Position numbers and translations under genes: made by a program. Positions 17,724 through 26,955 of a DNA stretch of 64,000 bases are shown one piece after another. How positions within the stretch are numbered: position 1 is the stretch's first letter; each line of letters starts with the position of its first letter. The notes under the pieces are model-generated. The model was given only the letters and a program-made list of their open reading frames with translations, was not told the DNA's origin and made no database searches. Source of the DNA: UBA974 sp002292405 (lineage in GTDB: Bacteria > Bacteroidota > Bacteroidia > Flavobacteriales_D > Sanyastnellaceae); contig CALTBR010000003.1 of NCBI GenBank assembly GCA_943842425.1, positions 310,001-374,000 on the forward strand, read 5' to 3'.

Positions 17724-19178
17724 GTGTTTCAGCAGCCTACATATAACTGTTTTTCTATCCTGAGTGTATTCGCATTTGCTGTATTCTCAGTCTCTTTAGC
17801 TGCTCCTTTTTCAGCCCAAACAAATACAGCAACGCTTACTGTCGAATCCTCAACTGGAAACGAAGCAGACGAGGATGGTCCCACAAGAATACTTTTCGTT
17901 TTTGATGCCTCAAATAGTATGAATGCTTTTTGGAGTGGAGAGAGGAAAATGGTACTAGCCACAAGGTTGCTCTCTAAATCTTTAGCATCTCTATACGGGA
18001 CAACGGATTTAGAGTTGGGACTAAGAGCTTATGGACATGGCACGAAGCACATAGAAGGCCAACAAGACTGTGATGATACTGAACTGATTGTACCAATTAA
18101 GAAAGGCACTAACCTAATAATAAAGCAAGAACTCGGTAGGCTTAGAGCTCAGGGAACTACACCTATAGCTAGATCTTTAGAGAAGTCAGCTGGGGATTTC
18201 CCTTCTGAACCCGGAAGGAACATCATCATACTTATTACTGACGGCATAGAGGCATGTGATGAAGATCCATGTGCAGTAAGCAGAATGCTTCAGTCAAAAG
18301 GCATCGTTGTAAAACCTTTTATTATAGGGATAGGAATAGACGATCAGCACAAAGAATCACTCCGTTGCGTGGGAAACTTCTATGATGCAACAAATCCTGA
18401 AGTATTTGAAACTGTTTTAGATTTGGTCTTAGAGCAGGCACTACACAACACAACTGTGGAAGTAAGGCTTCTTGATGAGGAAGGAAATCCCACAGTTACT
18501 GATGTTCCTCTGACCTTTACAGACCTCAGATCTGGCTCTCACCACCCGCAAGTGGTTCATACTTTAAGTTTTGATCACCTAACCGACACGTTCTATCTAG
18601 ATCCTATCCCCACATATAGTTTGAGTCTACATACTCTTCCTCATAGAAGTATGGATTCAGTCCAACTTTCGCCTGGCAGACACAATATTATTAGTGTACC
18701 TGATATGGAGCAGGGTGTAATAAGCCCGAAATTCCCAGGATCGAATCGCAATGCTTATCATCATTTAAGTGTTGATGTCTATGAAAGCGGGGAGTGCAAA
18801 TCATTTTACTCAATCGAAATTGGTGAAAACGCTACTGTGTTAACTGGTACGTATGACCTTGTTTTCCACACCTGTCCCCTCACCTATGTTTATGATGTTC
18901 TTGTTGAAGAAGATGTACCAACGAATATTACCATTGCGTCACCTGGGAGTTTAATGCTACAGTCCAATGCTTCTGGGTTTGGGAGTATCATTGATGCGAA
19001 TACGCTTGAACACGTTATCCAACTCCCCTCAGGGAATCCTTCTGGTCGTTACACATTACAGCCAGGAACTTATACTATAATATTTAGAGCTCGTAGAGCA
19101 AGATCATCCAAATATTCTATTCAATCTACGTTTACAATAACCTCGGGGTCAACCCTTAATTTGAACCTTCATGACTGA
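17724..19178 (+). CDS. Exported VWA-domain protein inside the transketolase operon
   Basis: A 484-residue protein using GTG at 17724, the only start that keeps the signal peptide (hydrophobic SVFAFAVFSVSLAAPFSAQ). The von Willebrand factor A domain spans about residues 50-235, with the metal-site motif DASNSM (DxSxS), a threonine in QGTTPIARSL and ITDGIEACDEDPC. The remaining half is beta-rich with repeated carboxypeptidase-regulatory-like or PEGA-like strands. VWA domains bind protein ligands through a metal ion. It starts 3 bases after the transketolase N-terminal gene and overlaps the C-terminal gene by 8 bases, so all three must be co-transcribed. I know no functional link to transketolase. 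Confidence 0.85.
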   Translation: MFQQPTYNCFSILSVFAFAVFSVSLAAPFSAQTNTATLTVESSTGNEADEDGPTRILFVFDASNSMNAFWSGERKMVLATRLLSKSLASLYGTTDLELGLRAYGHGTKHIEGQQDCDDTELIVPIKKGTNLIIKQELGRLRAQGTTPIARSLEKSAGDFPSEPGRNIIILITDGIEACDEDPCAVSRMLQSKGIVVKPFIIGIGIDDQHKESLRCVGNFYDATNPEVFETVLDLVLEQALHNTTVEVRLLDEEGNPTVTDVPLTFTDLRSGSHHPQVVHTLSFDHLTDTFYLDPIPTYSLSLHTLPHRSMDSVQLSPGRHNIISVPDMEQGVISPKFPGSNRNAYHHLSVDVYESGECKSFYSIEIGENATVLTGTYDLVFHTCPLTYVYDVLVEEDVPTNITIASPGSLMLQSNASGFGSIIDANTLEHVIQLPSGNPSGRYTLQPGTYTIIFRARRARSSKYSIQSTFTITSGSTLNLNLHD

Positions 19179-20133
19179 TTCTGCTAATTATATTTTATTT
19201 AATCCAACTGAATCTAAAGATACTCGTAGCGGGTTTGGTGCGGCTCTTCTCGAATTAGGGACCACACACCCAGAAGTTGTTGCTTTATGCGCAGATTTAA
19301 CTGGGTCCTTAAAAATGGGCAATTTCAGAGATGCTCACCCCAATAGATTTTTCCAGGTTGGAATTGCTGAAGCGAATATGATAGGTTTAGCTGCTGGAAT
19401 GACTGTTGGAGGGAAAATTCCTTTCACCGGTACTTTTGCTAATTTCTCTACTGGTCGTGTGTATGACCAAATCCGTCAATCAGTTGCCTACAGCGAAAAG
19501 AACGTAAAAATCTGCGCATCTCATGCTGGACTAACACTCGGCGAAGATGGGGCTACTCATCAAATATTAGAGGATATAGGGATGATGAAGATGCTTCCTA
19601 ACATGACTGTTATATGCCCGGCAGATTATGAGCAAACTCGCCAAGCTACTCTGGCAATTGCTGATTATGAAGGCCCTGTTTACCTCAGGTTTGGGCGTCC
19701 TAAACTTCCCGTTTTCTACAAAACTGATGCACCTTTTGAAATAGGAAAGGCTCAAAAATTAATGAGTGGTGACGATGTAACTATAATAGCTACTGGTTAT
19801 ATGGTTTGGGAAGCAATTAAAGCAGCACAAATTTTGAAAGAAAAAGGCATTCATGCTGATGTAATGAACATGCACACTATCAAGCCATTAGATACTGATG
19901 CAATTCTAGAAAGCGCAGCTCGTACAGGGAAAGTAGTTACTGCTGAGGAACACCAACGATTAGGCGGTCTTGGAGGCTCAGTGTCACAGGTTCTCGCTGA
20001 GAACAACCCCACTCCTATGCGCATGGTCGCTGTTGATGACAGCTTCGGAGAAAGCGGCACACCGACACAATTAATGGATAAGTATGGTCTTAATGCTGAT
20101 GCTATTGTCACAAAAACCTTAGAGATATTATAG
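19171..20133 (+). CDS. Transketolase, C-terminal subunit
   Basis: A 320-residue protein containing the pyrimidine-binding and C-terminal domains of transketolase. Recognisable segments are RSGFGAALLELG, FFQVGIAEANMIGLAAGMT with the catalytic glutamate, SHAGLTLGEDGATHQ, YLRFGRPKLP, and the C-terminal VTAEEHQRLGGLGG. It must pair with the product of the gene at 16878-17720 to form the active enzyme. Its ATG lies inside the last codons of the VWA gene. A small hairpin (GTGCT/AGCAC, 20141-20155) follows but lacks a U-tract. Confidence 0.93.
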   Translation: MTDSANYILFNPTESKDTRSGFGAALLELGTTHPEVVALCADLTGSLKMGNFRDAHPNRFFQVGIAEANMIGLAAGMTVGGKIPFTGTFANFSTGRVYDQIRQSVAYSEKNVKICASHAGLTLGEDGATHQILEDIGMMKMLPNMTVICPADYEQTRQATLAIADYEGPVYLRFGRPKLPVFYKTDAPFEIGKAQKLMSGDDVTIIATGYMVWEAIKAAQILKEKGIHADVMNMHTIKPLDTDAILESAARTGKVVTAEEHQRLGGLGGSVSQVLAENNPTPMRMVAVDDSFGESGTPTQLMDKYGLNADAIVTKTLEIL

Positions 20134-20187
20134 AATACCTGTGCTTCATTAGCACGATAGAGCCTTTTAGAAATAACATTATCGAGC

Positions 20188-21075
20188 TTAGTTAGGCGCT
20201 TTATCCAGTTGCGCAAGACAAGAGTAAATTTTGTCTTTCAACTCTTGGGAGGCAGGAACGAGAGGCAATCTAACATTAGAGGAGCAAATTCCAAGATGCT
20301 CTAACATGGCTTTAATTCCAGAAGGATTTCCTTCAGCAAATATTGCATCAATAGAAGTTGCTAAATCTAAATGGGCTTGTCTTGCTTCTATTATTTGGCC
20401 AAACAAAGCTTGGTGAACCATTTCTCCAAAAACAGTTGGAAGGGCATTTCCAATTACTGAAATCACTCCATCAGCACCAGAGGCAATCATTGCTAAGGTT
20501 AGAGCGTCGTCACCTGAGAAAACTAAAAAGTTGGATGGACGGTTTTTTAAAATAAAATCTATTTGGGCTAAATCACCACTGGCCTCCTTAATTGCAAATA
20601 TATTTGGATGATTGGCGAGCTCCAGAGTTGTTTCGGCAGCAAGATTACAGCCAGTACGTGAAGGCACATTGTATAGCATAACTGGCTTATTCGAAGCTTC
20701 AGCTACTGCAGTAAAGTGAGCTCTGAGGCCATTCTGAGTAGGCTTATTATAGTGAGGACATGCACTTAAAACAGCATCAACTCCAGTAAGATCGAAGTTC
20801 TCAATGCGATCACAAAGCGCTGCTGTATCATTGCCGGCAAGACCTACCACAATAAACTTTCTTTTTGCATTGATTTCAATAACGAAATCCAAAACGCTCC
20901 TTTGTTCCTCAAGTGTTAGAGTTGGAGTTTCTGCTGTTGTACCAAGGACAACGAAAAAGTCACAAGCGCCTAAAAGTAAATGCTCTACTAATCTTTGTAA
21001 TGCAGGAAAGTCAACTTTCCCCGTGACAGTAAATGGTGTAACCATTGCCACGCCTAATCCACTTAATTTATTCAT
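20188..21075 (-). CDS. dapA: 4-Hydroxy-tetrahydrodipicolinate synthase
   Basis: A 295-residue class I aldolase that condenses pyruvate with aspartate semialdehyde, the first committed step of lysine and diaminopimelate synthesis. The Schiff-base lysine is in NIFAIKEASGD, the proton-relay tyrosine in VMLYNVPSRTGCNL, and GTTAETPTLTLEEQ is the substrate-binding loop. The length is standard. It begins one base after the stop codon of the DUF6913-like gene upstream, so both are on one transcript. Confidence 0.95.
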   Translation of the reverse strand: MNKLSGLGVAMVTPFTVTGKVDFPALQRLVEHLLLGACDFFVVLGTTAETPTLTLEEQRSVLDFVIEINAKRKFIVVGLAGNDTAALCDRIENFDLTGVDAVLSACPHYNKPTQNGLRAHFTAVAEASNKPVMLYNVPSRTGCNLAAETTLELANHPNIFAIKEASGDLAQIDFILKNRPSNFLVFSGDDALTLAMIASGADGVISVIGNALPTVFGEMVHQALFGQIIEARQAHLDLATSIDAIFAEGNPSGIKAMLEHLGICSSNVRLPLVPASQELKDKIYSCLAQLDKAPN

Positions 21076-21076
21076 A

Positions 21077-21652
21077 TTATCGAATGTTTTCTTGAGTGAT
21101 AAATTTAAATGTTCTCTCCGTTTGCTCTTGCCAAACTTTCATTTCATCTTTCTCCGAATCCCTAGATCTCCCTATTGTGATATCATAATCATTAGGACAA
21201 TCAACTTGTTCAGGGCCTACCTTCATTTTTGCTTTTGATGATTTAAGAACGAATTTTAATGGAAAAACGGGGGCTAGTTCTAAGTCTATAAGAATATCAA
21301 ATTCAATCTCCGTGAAATTTACGACCTCTGTTGTAGGTTTAGAAAACCAATTTAGATCTGATTTACAAAAATATCCACTAGACAGCTTTTTCACTAACCA
21401 TCTGGGGGTATCCTTAGCTTCTGTATCGACATATGATAAAATAGATACATTCTTCACATCTAGCTCTTCCTTTAAATGCCTAGATAAATCAACTATAGTC
21501 TTGCGAAATTCAAAATCACGCTCCAAGTAAATCAAACCAACATGTTTTGCATATCTAAGGTTGCAACTCTTACGGTTCCTCAACGAATTTCTTTCTCTTG
21601 CGAGAAACCATTTCGTAATGCGTAGATTTATACGGTCTTTAAAATTCACCAT
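21077..21652 (-). CDS. DUF6913-like conserved protein upstream of dapA
   Basis: A 191-residue soluble basic protein. It resembles, from memory, the Bacteroidota-specific DUF6913 family often found beside dapA: a basic N-terminal helix (RERNSLRNRKSCNLRYAKHV), a strand GLIYLERDFEFRKTI, a helix with LSRHLKEELDVKNVSILSYV, and a closing DYDITIGRSRDSEKDEM. No catalytic motif is visible. Operon position with dapA is conserved in Flavobacteriales as far as I recall, but function is unknown. The ATG lies one base after a perfect -7 box, so the true start may be the GTG one codon on or further downstream. Confidence 0.7.
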   Translation of the reverse strand: MVNFKDRINLRITKWFLARERNSLRNRKSCNLRYAKHVGLIYLERDFEFRKTIVDLSRHLKEELDVKNVSILSYVDTEAKDTPRWLVKKLSSGYFCKSDLNWFSKPTTEVVNFTEIEFDILIDLELAPVFPLKFVLKSSKAKMKVGPEQVDCPNDYDITIGRSRDSEKDEMKVWQEQTERTFKFITQENIR

Positions 21653-21653
21653 C

Positions 21654-21661
21654 CAAAGGTA
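21654..21661 (-). promoter_or_regulatory. -7 box TACCTTTG abutting the DUF6913-like/dapA start
   Basis: Perfect TAnnTTTG on the minus strand ending one base from the annotated ATG, which implies a leaderless mRNA or a slightly later start codon. Confidence 0.4.
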
Positions 21662-21726
21662 GGTACGTAAATATACTGTGGCACGGTTGATGCTTATTTT
21701 TCAAAAATAATAAACCTCTTTTAAAC

Positions 21727-22263
21727 ATGAAATTATTTTCCATTTCCTTATTGGCTTTTCTAGTCGCTTTTTCTTATGGTTGTTCTTCTAATTTAGGCTC
21801 GTCGGTTAATGAACCTTTTTCAGGGAGATCTTATATGTCCAATGCAAGATACTTTAAGGCTACAGGCAAAGGAATCAGTCACAATGAGAATGTTTCATCC
21901 TCTAAAGCTGATATGGAAGCTCATAAAGCCTTAGCACAACAAGTTTCCACTTCAATACAGGTTGTCGCTGACAACTATATGCAAGATGTACAAGGTGAGC
22001 ATGTGAATGAAGCTGTAGAAGTATTTAAGAGTCTGACTCGAGAGATTACGAATACTACAATCGTTGATTTAAGACAAACAGGTTCAAAAAAATATATTCA
22101 AGATGATGGGAAATATGCTGTTTATGTTGCATACGAAATAAAAAAAGCTGCAATGTTTCGCTTTCTTAAAAAAATGGCAAAAGCTGAAACACAAATCGCC
22201 CCATTGGTTAGAACTCAAGTCATCAGAATGTGTGATGATGAAATATCAAGGCTCGAAGAATAG
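21727..22263 (+). CDS. LPP20-like lipoprotein
   Basis: A 178-residue lipoprotein with signal sequence MKLFSISLLAFLVAFSYGC and lipobox cysteine C19. The mature region matches LPP20-type lipoproteins: ARYFKATGKGISHNENVSSSK, helix KADMEAHKALAQQVSTSIQVV, REITNTTIVDLRQTG, and YAVYVAYEIKK. Expected location is the outer-membrane periplasmic face or surface. The role in Bacteroidota is unknown. The upstream palindrome TTATTTTTCAAAAATAA (about 21695-21711) lies in the promoter position. It converges on msrA. Confidence 0.8.
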   Translation: MKLFSISLLAFLVAFSYGCSSNLGSSVNEPFSGRSYMSNARYFKATGKGISHNENVSSSKADMEAHKALAQQVSTSIQVVADNYMQDVQGEHVNEAVEVFKSLTREITNTTIVDLRQTGSKKYIQDDGKYAVYVAYEIKKAAMFRFLKKMAKAETQIAPLVRTQVIRMCDDEISRLEE

Positions 22264-22270
22264 CAGTTGT

Positions 22271-22807
22271 TTAATTTGCCTCTTTCAAAAGTGACGAAAA
22301 AGTAGACTTAAATTTTTCAAGTTTAGGCTTTATTACAAATGAACAATAAGCGGCATTACTGTTTTTCGCATAATAATCCTCATGGTAATTTTCAGCGGGG
22401 TAAAACACACTAAACTCCTCTAAACTCGTAACAATCGGAGCAGTAAACTCACCACTACTTTTTGCGGCATTAATTGCATTTGTAGCAAGCTGCTTTGTGA
22501 ATGAAGAGTTATAAAAGATTACAGATCTATACTGAGTTCCCACATCTCCTCCTTGCCTATTTAAAGTAGTAGGGTCGTGTGTCGAGAAAAAAACAGTGAA
22601 TAAATCAACGATATCAATTGCATCTTGATCGTATGTGATTTTAATGACCTCAGCATGACCGGTTGTTCCGGTGCAGATATCAGCATAAGTTGGGTTTAAG
22701 GTATTGCCACCTGAATAGCCAGGTTGGACAGATAAAACACCTTTTACTTCAGAGAAAACAGCTTCGGTACACCAAAAGCACCCGCCACCTAAAATCAATT
22801 CACCCAT
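22271..22807 (-). CDS. msrA: Peptide methionine sulfoxide reductase MsrA
   Basis: A 178-residue enzyme that reduces the S-epimer of methionine sulfoxide in proteins. The catalytic cysteine is in the classic GGGCFWCTEAVF motif near the N-terminus, followed by GYSGGNTLNPTYADICTGTTGHAE, and PAENYHEDYY in the C-terminal half. A C-terminal cysteine in AAYCSFVIKPKLEKF can act in resolution. There is no fused MsrB domain. The start overlaps the ilvE stop by one base (TAATG), so translation is probably coupled. Confidence 0.95.
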   Translation of the reverse strand: MGELILGGGCFWCTEAVFSEVKGVLSVQPGYSGGNTLNPTYADICTGTTGHAEVIKITYDQDAIDIVDLFTVFFSTHDPTTLNRQGGDVGTQYRSVIFYNSSFTKQLATNAINAAKSSGEFTAPIVTSLEEFSVFYPAENYHEDYYAKNSNAAYCSFVIKPKLEKFKSTFSSLLKEAN

Positions 22808-23883
22808 TAAACCGGAATATTCCAGCCATGTTTATCCTCGCCTGTTCCAAGTCTAACAGAGTCTAGAGCTGATTTAATTTGAGGAGCAACTAGCCAAGTT
22901 GAAACGTCTGGCAAATCGTAATCACCACCTGCAAATCCTATTTTACAAATCACGGATACAGTAGCCGCAGTACCTAATCCAAACGCCTCTTGTAAAAGTC
23001 CTTTTTCTGCTGCTTCTTCAAGTTCTGCAACCGAAATCATTCTAGATTCAACCTCAATACCTAAATCTTTCGCCAAGATAATTGCACTATCTCTAGTAAT
23101 ACCCGAAAGGACCGTTTCGCTTGTAGATGGAATCAACATCTTTCCGTCTATTACGAACGCAGCATTCATAGTACCAATCTCTTCAATATATTTATGAGAC
23201 TGTGCATCAGTCCATAATAACTGATCATAGCCTTCATCTATAGCGAGTTTTGTGGGGAGTAACGCTGCAGCATAGTTTCCTGCGGATTTAGCAGCTCCAG
23301 TACCACCTTTAGAAGCTCTTGTGTAATGTGTTTCAACCTTAACTTTAACGCTCTTATTGTAGTATTGGCCAACTGGGCACGTAAAGATTATAAATTTATA
23401 ACTAAAGCTAGGCCTAACACCTACATGAGAGTCAGTTGCAAAAAGGAATGGCCTTATATAAAGTGACGATTGAGAGCTATAAGGCACCCATGCTTCATCT
23501 AAACTGATGAGTTCAACCAATGCCTGCATAAAGATATCTTCAGGAACTTCAGGCATGCAAATCCTTTTAGCACTGCGATTAAATCTTGCAATATTCTCAC
23601 CTGGTCTGAACATACTGACGCTTCCATCTGGTTGACGGTAAGCCTTCATGCCTTCAAAAACTGCTTGCCCGTAGTGAAGAGCCATAGTTGAAGGGCTTAA
23701 ACTCAAAGGAGCGAAAGGCTCTATACTTCCCCTCTTCCATTCGCCATCAACATAATCCATAACAAACAAGTGATCTGAGAACACCTTTCCAAAAGCAATA
23801 TTATCAAAATCAACTTGGTCAATAGATGAGTTTTGCGATACGTTAATCTCGAAAGTAGAGTCTTTAGTCAACATGATCATCAT
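22807..23883 (-). CDS. ilvE: Branched-chain amino acid aminotransferase
   Basis: A 358-residue fold-type IV PLP enzyme catalysing the last step of leucine, isoleucine and valine synthesis and the first step of their breakdown. LHYGQAVFEGMKAYR, the PLP-lysine segment DAQSHKYIEEIGTMN, and SGITRDSAIILAKDLGIEVE are diagnostic; the length fits the longer bacterial/eukaryotic-like BCAT class. ATG codons at 23883, 23880 and 23874 make the exact start uncertain. It is followed by msrA with a one-base overlap. Confidence 0.93.
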   Translation of the reverse strand: MMIMLTKDSTFEINVSQNSSIDQVDFDNIAFGKVFSDHLFVMDYVDGEWKRGSIEPFAPLSLSPSTMALHYGQAVFEGMKAYRQPDGSVSMFRPGENIARFNRSAKRICMPEVPEDIFMQALVELISLDEAWVPYSSQSSLYIRPFLFATDSHVGVRPSFSYKFIIFTCPVGQYYNKSVKVKVETHYTRASKGGTGAAKSAGNYAAALLPTKLAIDEGYDQLLWTDAQSHKYIEEIGTMNAAFVIDGKMLIPSTSETVLSGITRDSAIILAKDLGIEVESRMISVAELEEAAEKGLLQEAFGLGTAATVSVICKIGFAGGDYDLPDVSTWLVAPQIKSALDSVRLGTGEDKHGWNIPV

Positions 23884-24008
23884 CTATTTAGTGGGATGCA
23901 AAGGTCTTACTTTTAATAGCCCGAAACAAATCTTAGACTAAACTACTTACGTAATAAATTATAAATCATTGCATGCAAGAACACAAACAGACTGTAACTA
24001 ACTGTTAA

Positions 24009-24692
24009 TCAAGAAGCAAAAAGAAATTTGTTTGGACTTACAATTCCTGATTTAACGGCATACATTACAATTCCAGCAGTATTTTTCACTCCCAACTTAG
24101 ACATAATATTTTTTCTATGCGTGGTAATTGTATGAGAACTAAGAAAAAGCATTTCTGCTATTTTGCTATTTGTGAGGCCTTCAGAAATTAAAGTTAGAAT
24201 TTCTTTTTCTCTCCTACTCAAAGCGACTGCATCACAGGACAAATCAATGTTATTCATCTCAGAAACATCAATCGATTCTTTTCTTATTTTTTCGAGAATT
24301 TTACCACAATAAAAACTCTTTCCTTTAGAAGTTGATTCAATAGCATCAACAACTTCAGGAATATCACAAGATTTTTTAATGTAACTATCAATTCCAGTCC
24401 TTAGAGCATTAATAAGAGTATTTCCATTTTGAAGAGGCGTAATGCCTAAGAGGAATAGTTTAGGAAACTTTCTTTTGATAGTAATGACCGTTTCAATATC
24501 AAAATCATCACTTAAAAAATCAATAATAACTAAATCCGGTGATTTAGCAATTATTAAATCTAACACACCTTTAGAATTCTCAGCTTCTCCCACGACGATA
24601 AAACCATCCATTTGATTAACAATGGCATTTAAGCCTAAACGACTAATAGTACTACTATCGGCAATTACTATTGATGTTTGAGATTTTTTCAT
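24009..24692 (-). CDS. NarL/LuxR-type response regulator, orphan
   Basis: A 227-residue two-domain regulator. The receiver domain (about 1-125) has the phospho-acceptor D58 in DLVIIDF, T85 and K106 in SYIKKS, but the usual N-terminal acidic pair is reduced to one aspartate (VIADSS). The LuxR-type helix-turn-helix lies at about 158-204 (LSRREKEILTLISEGLTNSK with the recognition helix in SSHTITTHRKNIM). No histidine kinase is nearby. A perfect -7 box at 24720-24727, inside the 41-base gap after rnz, suggests its own promoter. The target genes are unknown. Confidence 0.9.
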   Translation of the reverse strand: MKKSQTSIVIADSSTISRLGLNAIVNQMDGFIVVGEAENSKGVLDLIIAKSPDLVIIDFLSDDFDIETVITIKRKFPKLFLLGITPLQNGNTLINALRTGIDSYIKKSCDIPEVVDAIESTSKGKSFYCGKILEKIRKESIDVSEMNNIDLSCDAVALSRREKEILTLISEGLTNSKIAEMLFLSSHTITTHRKNIMSKLGVKNTAGIVMYAVKSGIVSPNKFLFAS

Positions 24693-24719
24693 TTATCTAT
24701 TTGGAATCATTCTAGATAG

Positions 24720-24727
24720 CAAAGTTA
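24720..24727 (-). promoter_or_regulatory. -7 box for the response regulator (TAACTTTG)
   Basis: Perfect TAnnTTTG on the minus strand, 27 bases before the ATG at 24692, in the short rnz-regulator gap. No -33 TTG is apparent, so an activator might be needed. Confidence 0.45.
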
Positions 24728-24733
24728 ACTAAT

Positions 24734-25651
24734 TCATCCTATTAAAATCGTTTTTCCTTCAACTGCTAATACAGTTTTTTCAAACACATGAACGGCTTCC
24801 ATATGCAAACCACTTAAATCTCTGTATCTATTGGAAAAATGACCTAGCATTAATCCACTAACACCAGCTGCTAGGGCCACTCTACCAGCATCTGAAGCAG
24901 TTGAATGCATTGTTTTCCTTGCTATCTCCTTTTCCTCTTCCATAAAAGTTGCCTCATGATAGAGCAACGTAGCTCCCTTTGCAGCTTCAACAACCTTAGG
25001 TGTGTATGCTGTATCTGCAGCATAAACATAAGATCTAGACTCTTCTGGAGGTTTACAACACTTACTTGGCTCTAAGACCTCCCCATTTTTTCTCACCACC
25101 TTCTCCCCTTTTTTCAATAAAACTATTTCCTGGAGACTTATCGTATGCTTCTGCTTACTATATGGCTTTATATTCCAAACTAAAGACAATTCTTCCACTC
25201 TAAACCCACATGTTGGAATGCGATGTTTTGTAGGAAAGGACACAACTTTATAACTATTGGTCCTATATAATTCAGCTGGTTTTTTGGTGTCTACAGCTAT
25301 GAAATTAACTTTGAAATCTATATGTGTTTCCGTTTTATGCCAAACACCTTTTACAAAACTCTCTAGCTCTTGTGGTCCATAAATGTCTAATTCTAATTTC
25401 CGACCTAAAAGATTCATGCTTGCAACCAGACCGGGCAACCCCATAACGTGATCGGCATGCATATGACTAATCAATATTGTGCGTATTCTTTGAAACTTTA
25501 CCCTTTGTTTCCTCAGAGTAAGCTGCACACCTTCACCGGCATCTACTAAGATCAAATGATCGTGAATATTGACCAACTGAGAAGTGGTCAAAAAATAAGG
25601 GGTGGGTGCCGCAGCACCACACCCCAAAACGGTAAGTTCGAATTTCCGCAC
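24734..25651 (-). CDS. rnz: Ribonuclease Z
   Basis: A 305-residue metallo-beta-lactamase-fold endonuclease that trims tRNA 3' ends; this fits the absence of an encoded CCA in the tRNA-Ser here. The zinc motif is SHMHADHVMGLPGL, with further ligands in AADTAYTP and GHFSNRY. The start is GTG at 25651, which places the conserved FELTVLGCGAAAPT strand at the extreme N-terminus as in the family. It follows the T9SS gene by 12 bases. Confidence 0.93.
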   Translation of the reverse strand: MRKFELTVLGCGAAAPTPYFLTTSQLVNIHDHLILVDAGEGVQLTLRKQRVKFQRIRTILISHMHADHVMGLPGLVASMNLLGRKLELDIYGPQELESFVKGVWHKTETHIDFKVNFIAVDTKKPAELYRTNSYKVVSFPTKHRIPTCGFRVEELSLVWNIKPYSKQKHTISLQEIVLLKKGEKVVRKNGEVLEPSKCCKPPEESRSYVYAADTAYTPKVVEAAKGATLLYHEATFMEEEKEIARKTMHSTASDAGRVALAAGVSGLMLGHFSNRYRDLSGLHMEAVHVFEKTVLAVEGKTILIG

Positions 25652-25663
25652 TATTTCAGTGAA

Positions 25664-26923
25664 CTAGTGCTGAACGACTAATCTACGAGTTATAGTAACA
25701 TATTCTCCCGAAAGTTGAATAAAGTATACGCCTTCATTCCATAAACTAACATTCCAGTTATAATTAGGTGTCAGTGTCTCACTTAATACAATACGACCAC
25801 TAACGTCAAGAACTGTAATCTTTGTGTCTACAAAAAACTCGCCTTTAACAGTAAAATAGTCATTTGCGGGGTTAGGTAGTAAAGCCCAAACATATTCAGA
25901 ATTAAAGTCATTTATATTCACTATATTATCTACAACAACATCATTCAATTCGAACGTACAACCATCTCCGTCTGTCACTAACAGAGAGTAAGAACCTGTG
26001 AATAATCCCGACAAATCCTCTTCTGTTCCGACTGTAACACCGTTAGCATCTGTCCAAAGGAATGTAGTCTCTCCATTGTCTCCATTAATCGTAACATCTA
26101 TAGATCCAGCCCCATTTCCATTTACTTCATCAGTAGCTACATATTCAGCCGAAAGAATACAATCAACTGCAGAATCAACAACAACGTTATTTTCAAAGTA
26201 GCTTGTACACTCACCCGACACAATAGTGAGCATGTAGTTGCCTGTACCCACATCCATCAGATCTTCCTCAGATCCCACAACATTTCCATCACCATCTGTC
26301 CAAGAAAATGTAGCATCATCCGTAACACTTTCGTTTACTGTTACGTCAATACTTCCAAGAGTTCCTGCATCACTATCTACAGCTGTTACTTCAATATTCT
26401 CAACCAAATCACATTGGACATTTAAAATAAAGTCGCTAAAAACAAATGGTGTTGAAAATGGTTCGAAAATAGTTAACCAGCCAGTTACGTTTAAATCAAT
26501 TTTATAAACAGCAGCTGTATTAGGAACACCCTCAAGTGATACACAATACTGAGTTGCACCAAGAAATGAACAAGGATAATTTGAATCACCTTGGTTATTA
26601 CATATAACTTCTAGACCAAGTTCTTCGGGCGAATACTCTTCTAGTGTTATTGTATCGGTTAAAACAACACCATCAAGAGAAAGAGAATCTATAGGAAGTG
26701 TTGGAGGATATGTAGGGTCAACATCCGATGCGAAAGCAGGGATAAGGATGTGAATGACCTCAATATATTCAAGATTTACAACACCTGATTCTAAGGCCTC
26801 TCCAAGCGTTGGATCAGGTGAAATACCGAATCCTACATCCCCGAAATCGAAGTCAACTTCGCATTGCCCGAACATTGTACTTGTAAGTAATAAAGCGAAA
26901 ATTATTGAGTAAAATTTATTCAT
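25664..26923 (-). CDS. T9SS-secreted protein with two SprB-like repeats
   Basis: A 419-residue secreted protein with signal peptide MNKFYSIIFALLLTSTMFGQ. Two similar modules near residues 175-250 and 255-325 (GSIDVTVNESVTDDATFSWT and GSIDVTINGDNGETTFLWTD) resemble SprB-type repeats. The C-terminus is a type A T9SS sorting domain: LLPNPANDYFTVKGEF, VLDVSGRIVLSE, WNEGVYFIQLSG and a short basic end RRLVVQH. It should cross the outer membrane by T9SS and be exported or surface-attached. It lies between the STAS gene and rnz. Confidence 0.87.
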   Translation of the reverse strand: MNKFYSIIFALLLTSTMFGQCEVDFDFGDVGFGISPDPTLGEALESGVVNLEYIEVIHILIPAFASDVDPTYPPTLPIDSLSLDGVVLTDTITLEEYSPEELGLEVICNNQGDSNYPCSFLGATQYCVSLEGVPNTAAVYKIDLNVTGWLTIFEPFSTPFVFSDFILNVQCDLVENIEVTAVDSDAGTLGSIDVTVNESVTDDATFSWTDGDGNVVGSEEDLMDVGTGNYMLTIVSGECTSYFENNVVVDSAVDCILSAEYVATDEVNGNGAGSIDVTINGDNGETTFLWTDANGVTVGTEEDLSGLFTGSYSLLVTDGDGCTFELNDVVVDNIVNINDFNSEYVWALLPNPANDYFTVKGEFFVDTKITVLDVSGRIVLSETLTPNYNWNVSLWNEGVYFIQLSGEYVTITRRLVVQH

Positions 26924-26955
26924 TTTTTAATTTTTATATGTTTCTGTAAGAAATC

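Noticed and set aside
23969..23978. Perfect palindrome TTGCATGCAA downstream of the response regulator gene
   Set aside because: Isolated 10-bp palindrome without a second copy or T-run; cannot be assigned as operator or terminator.
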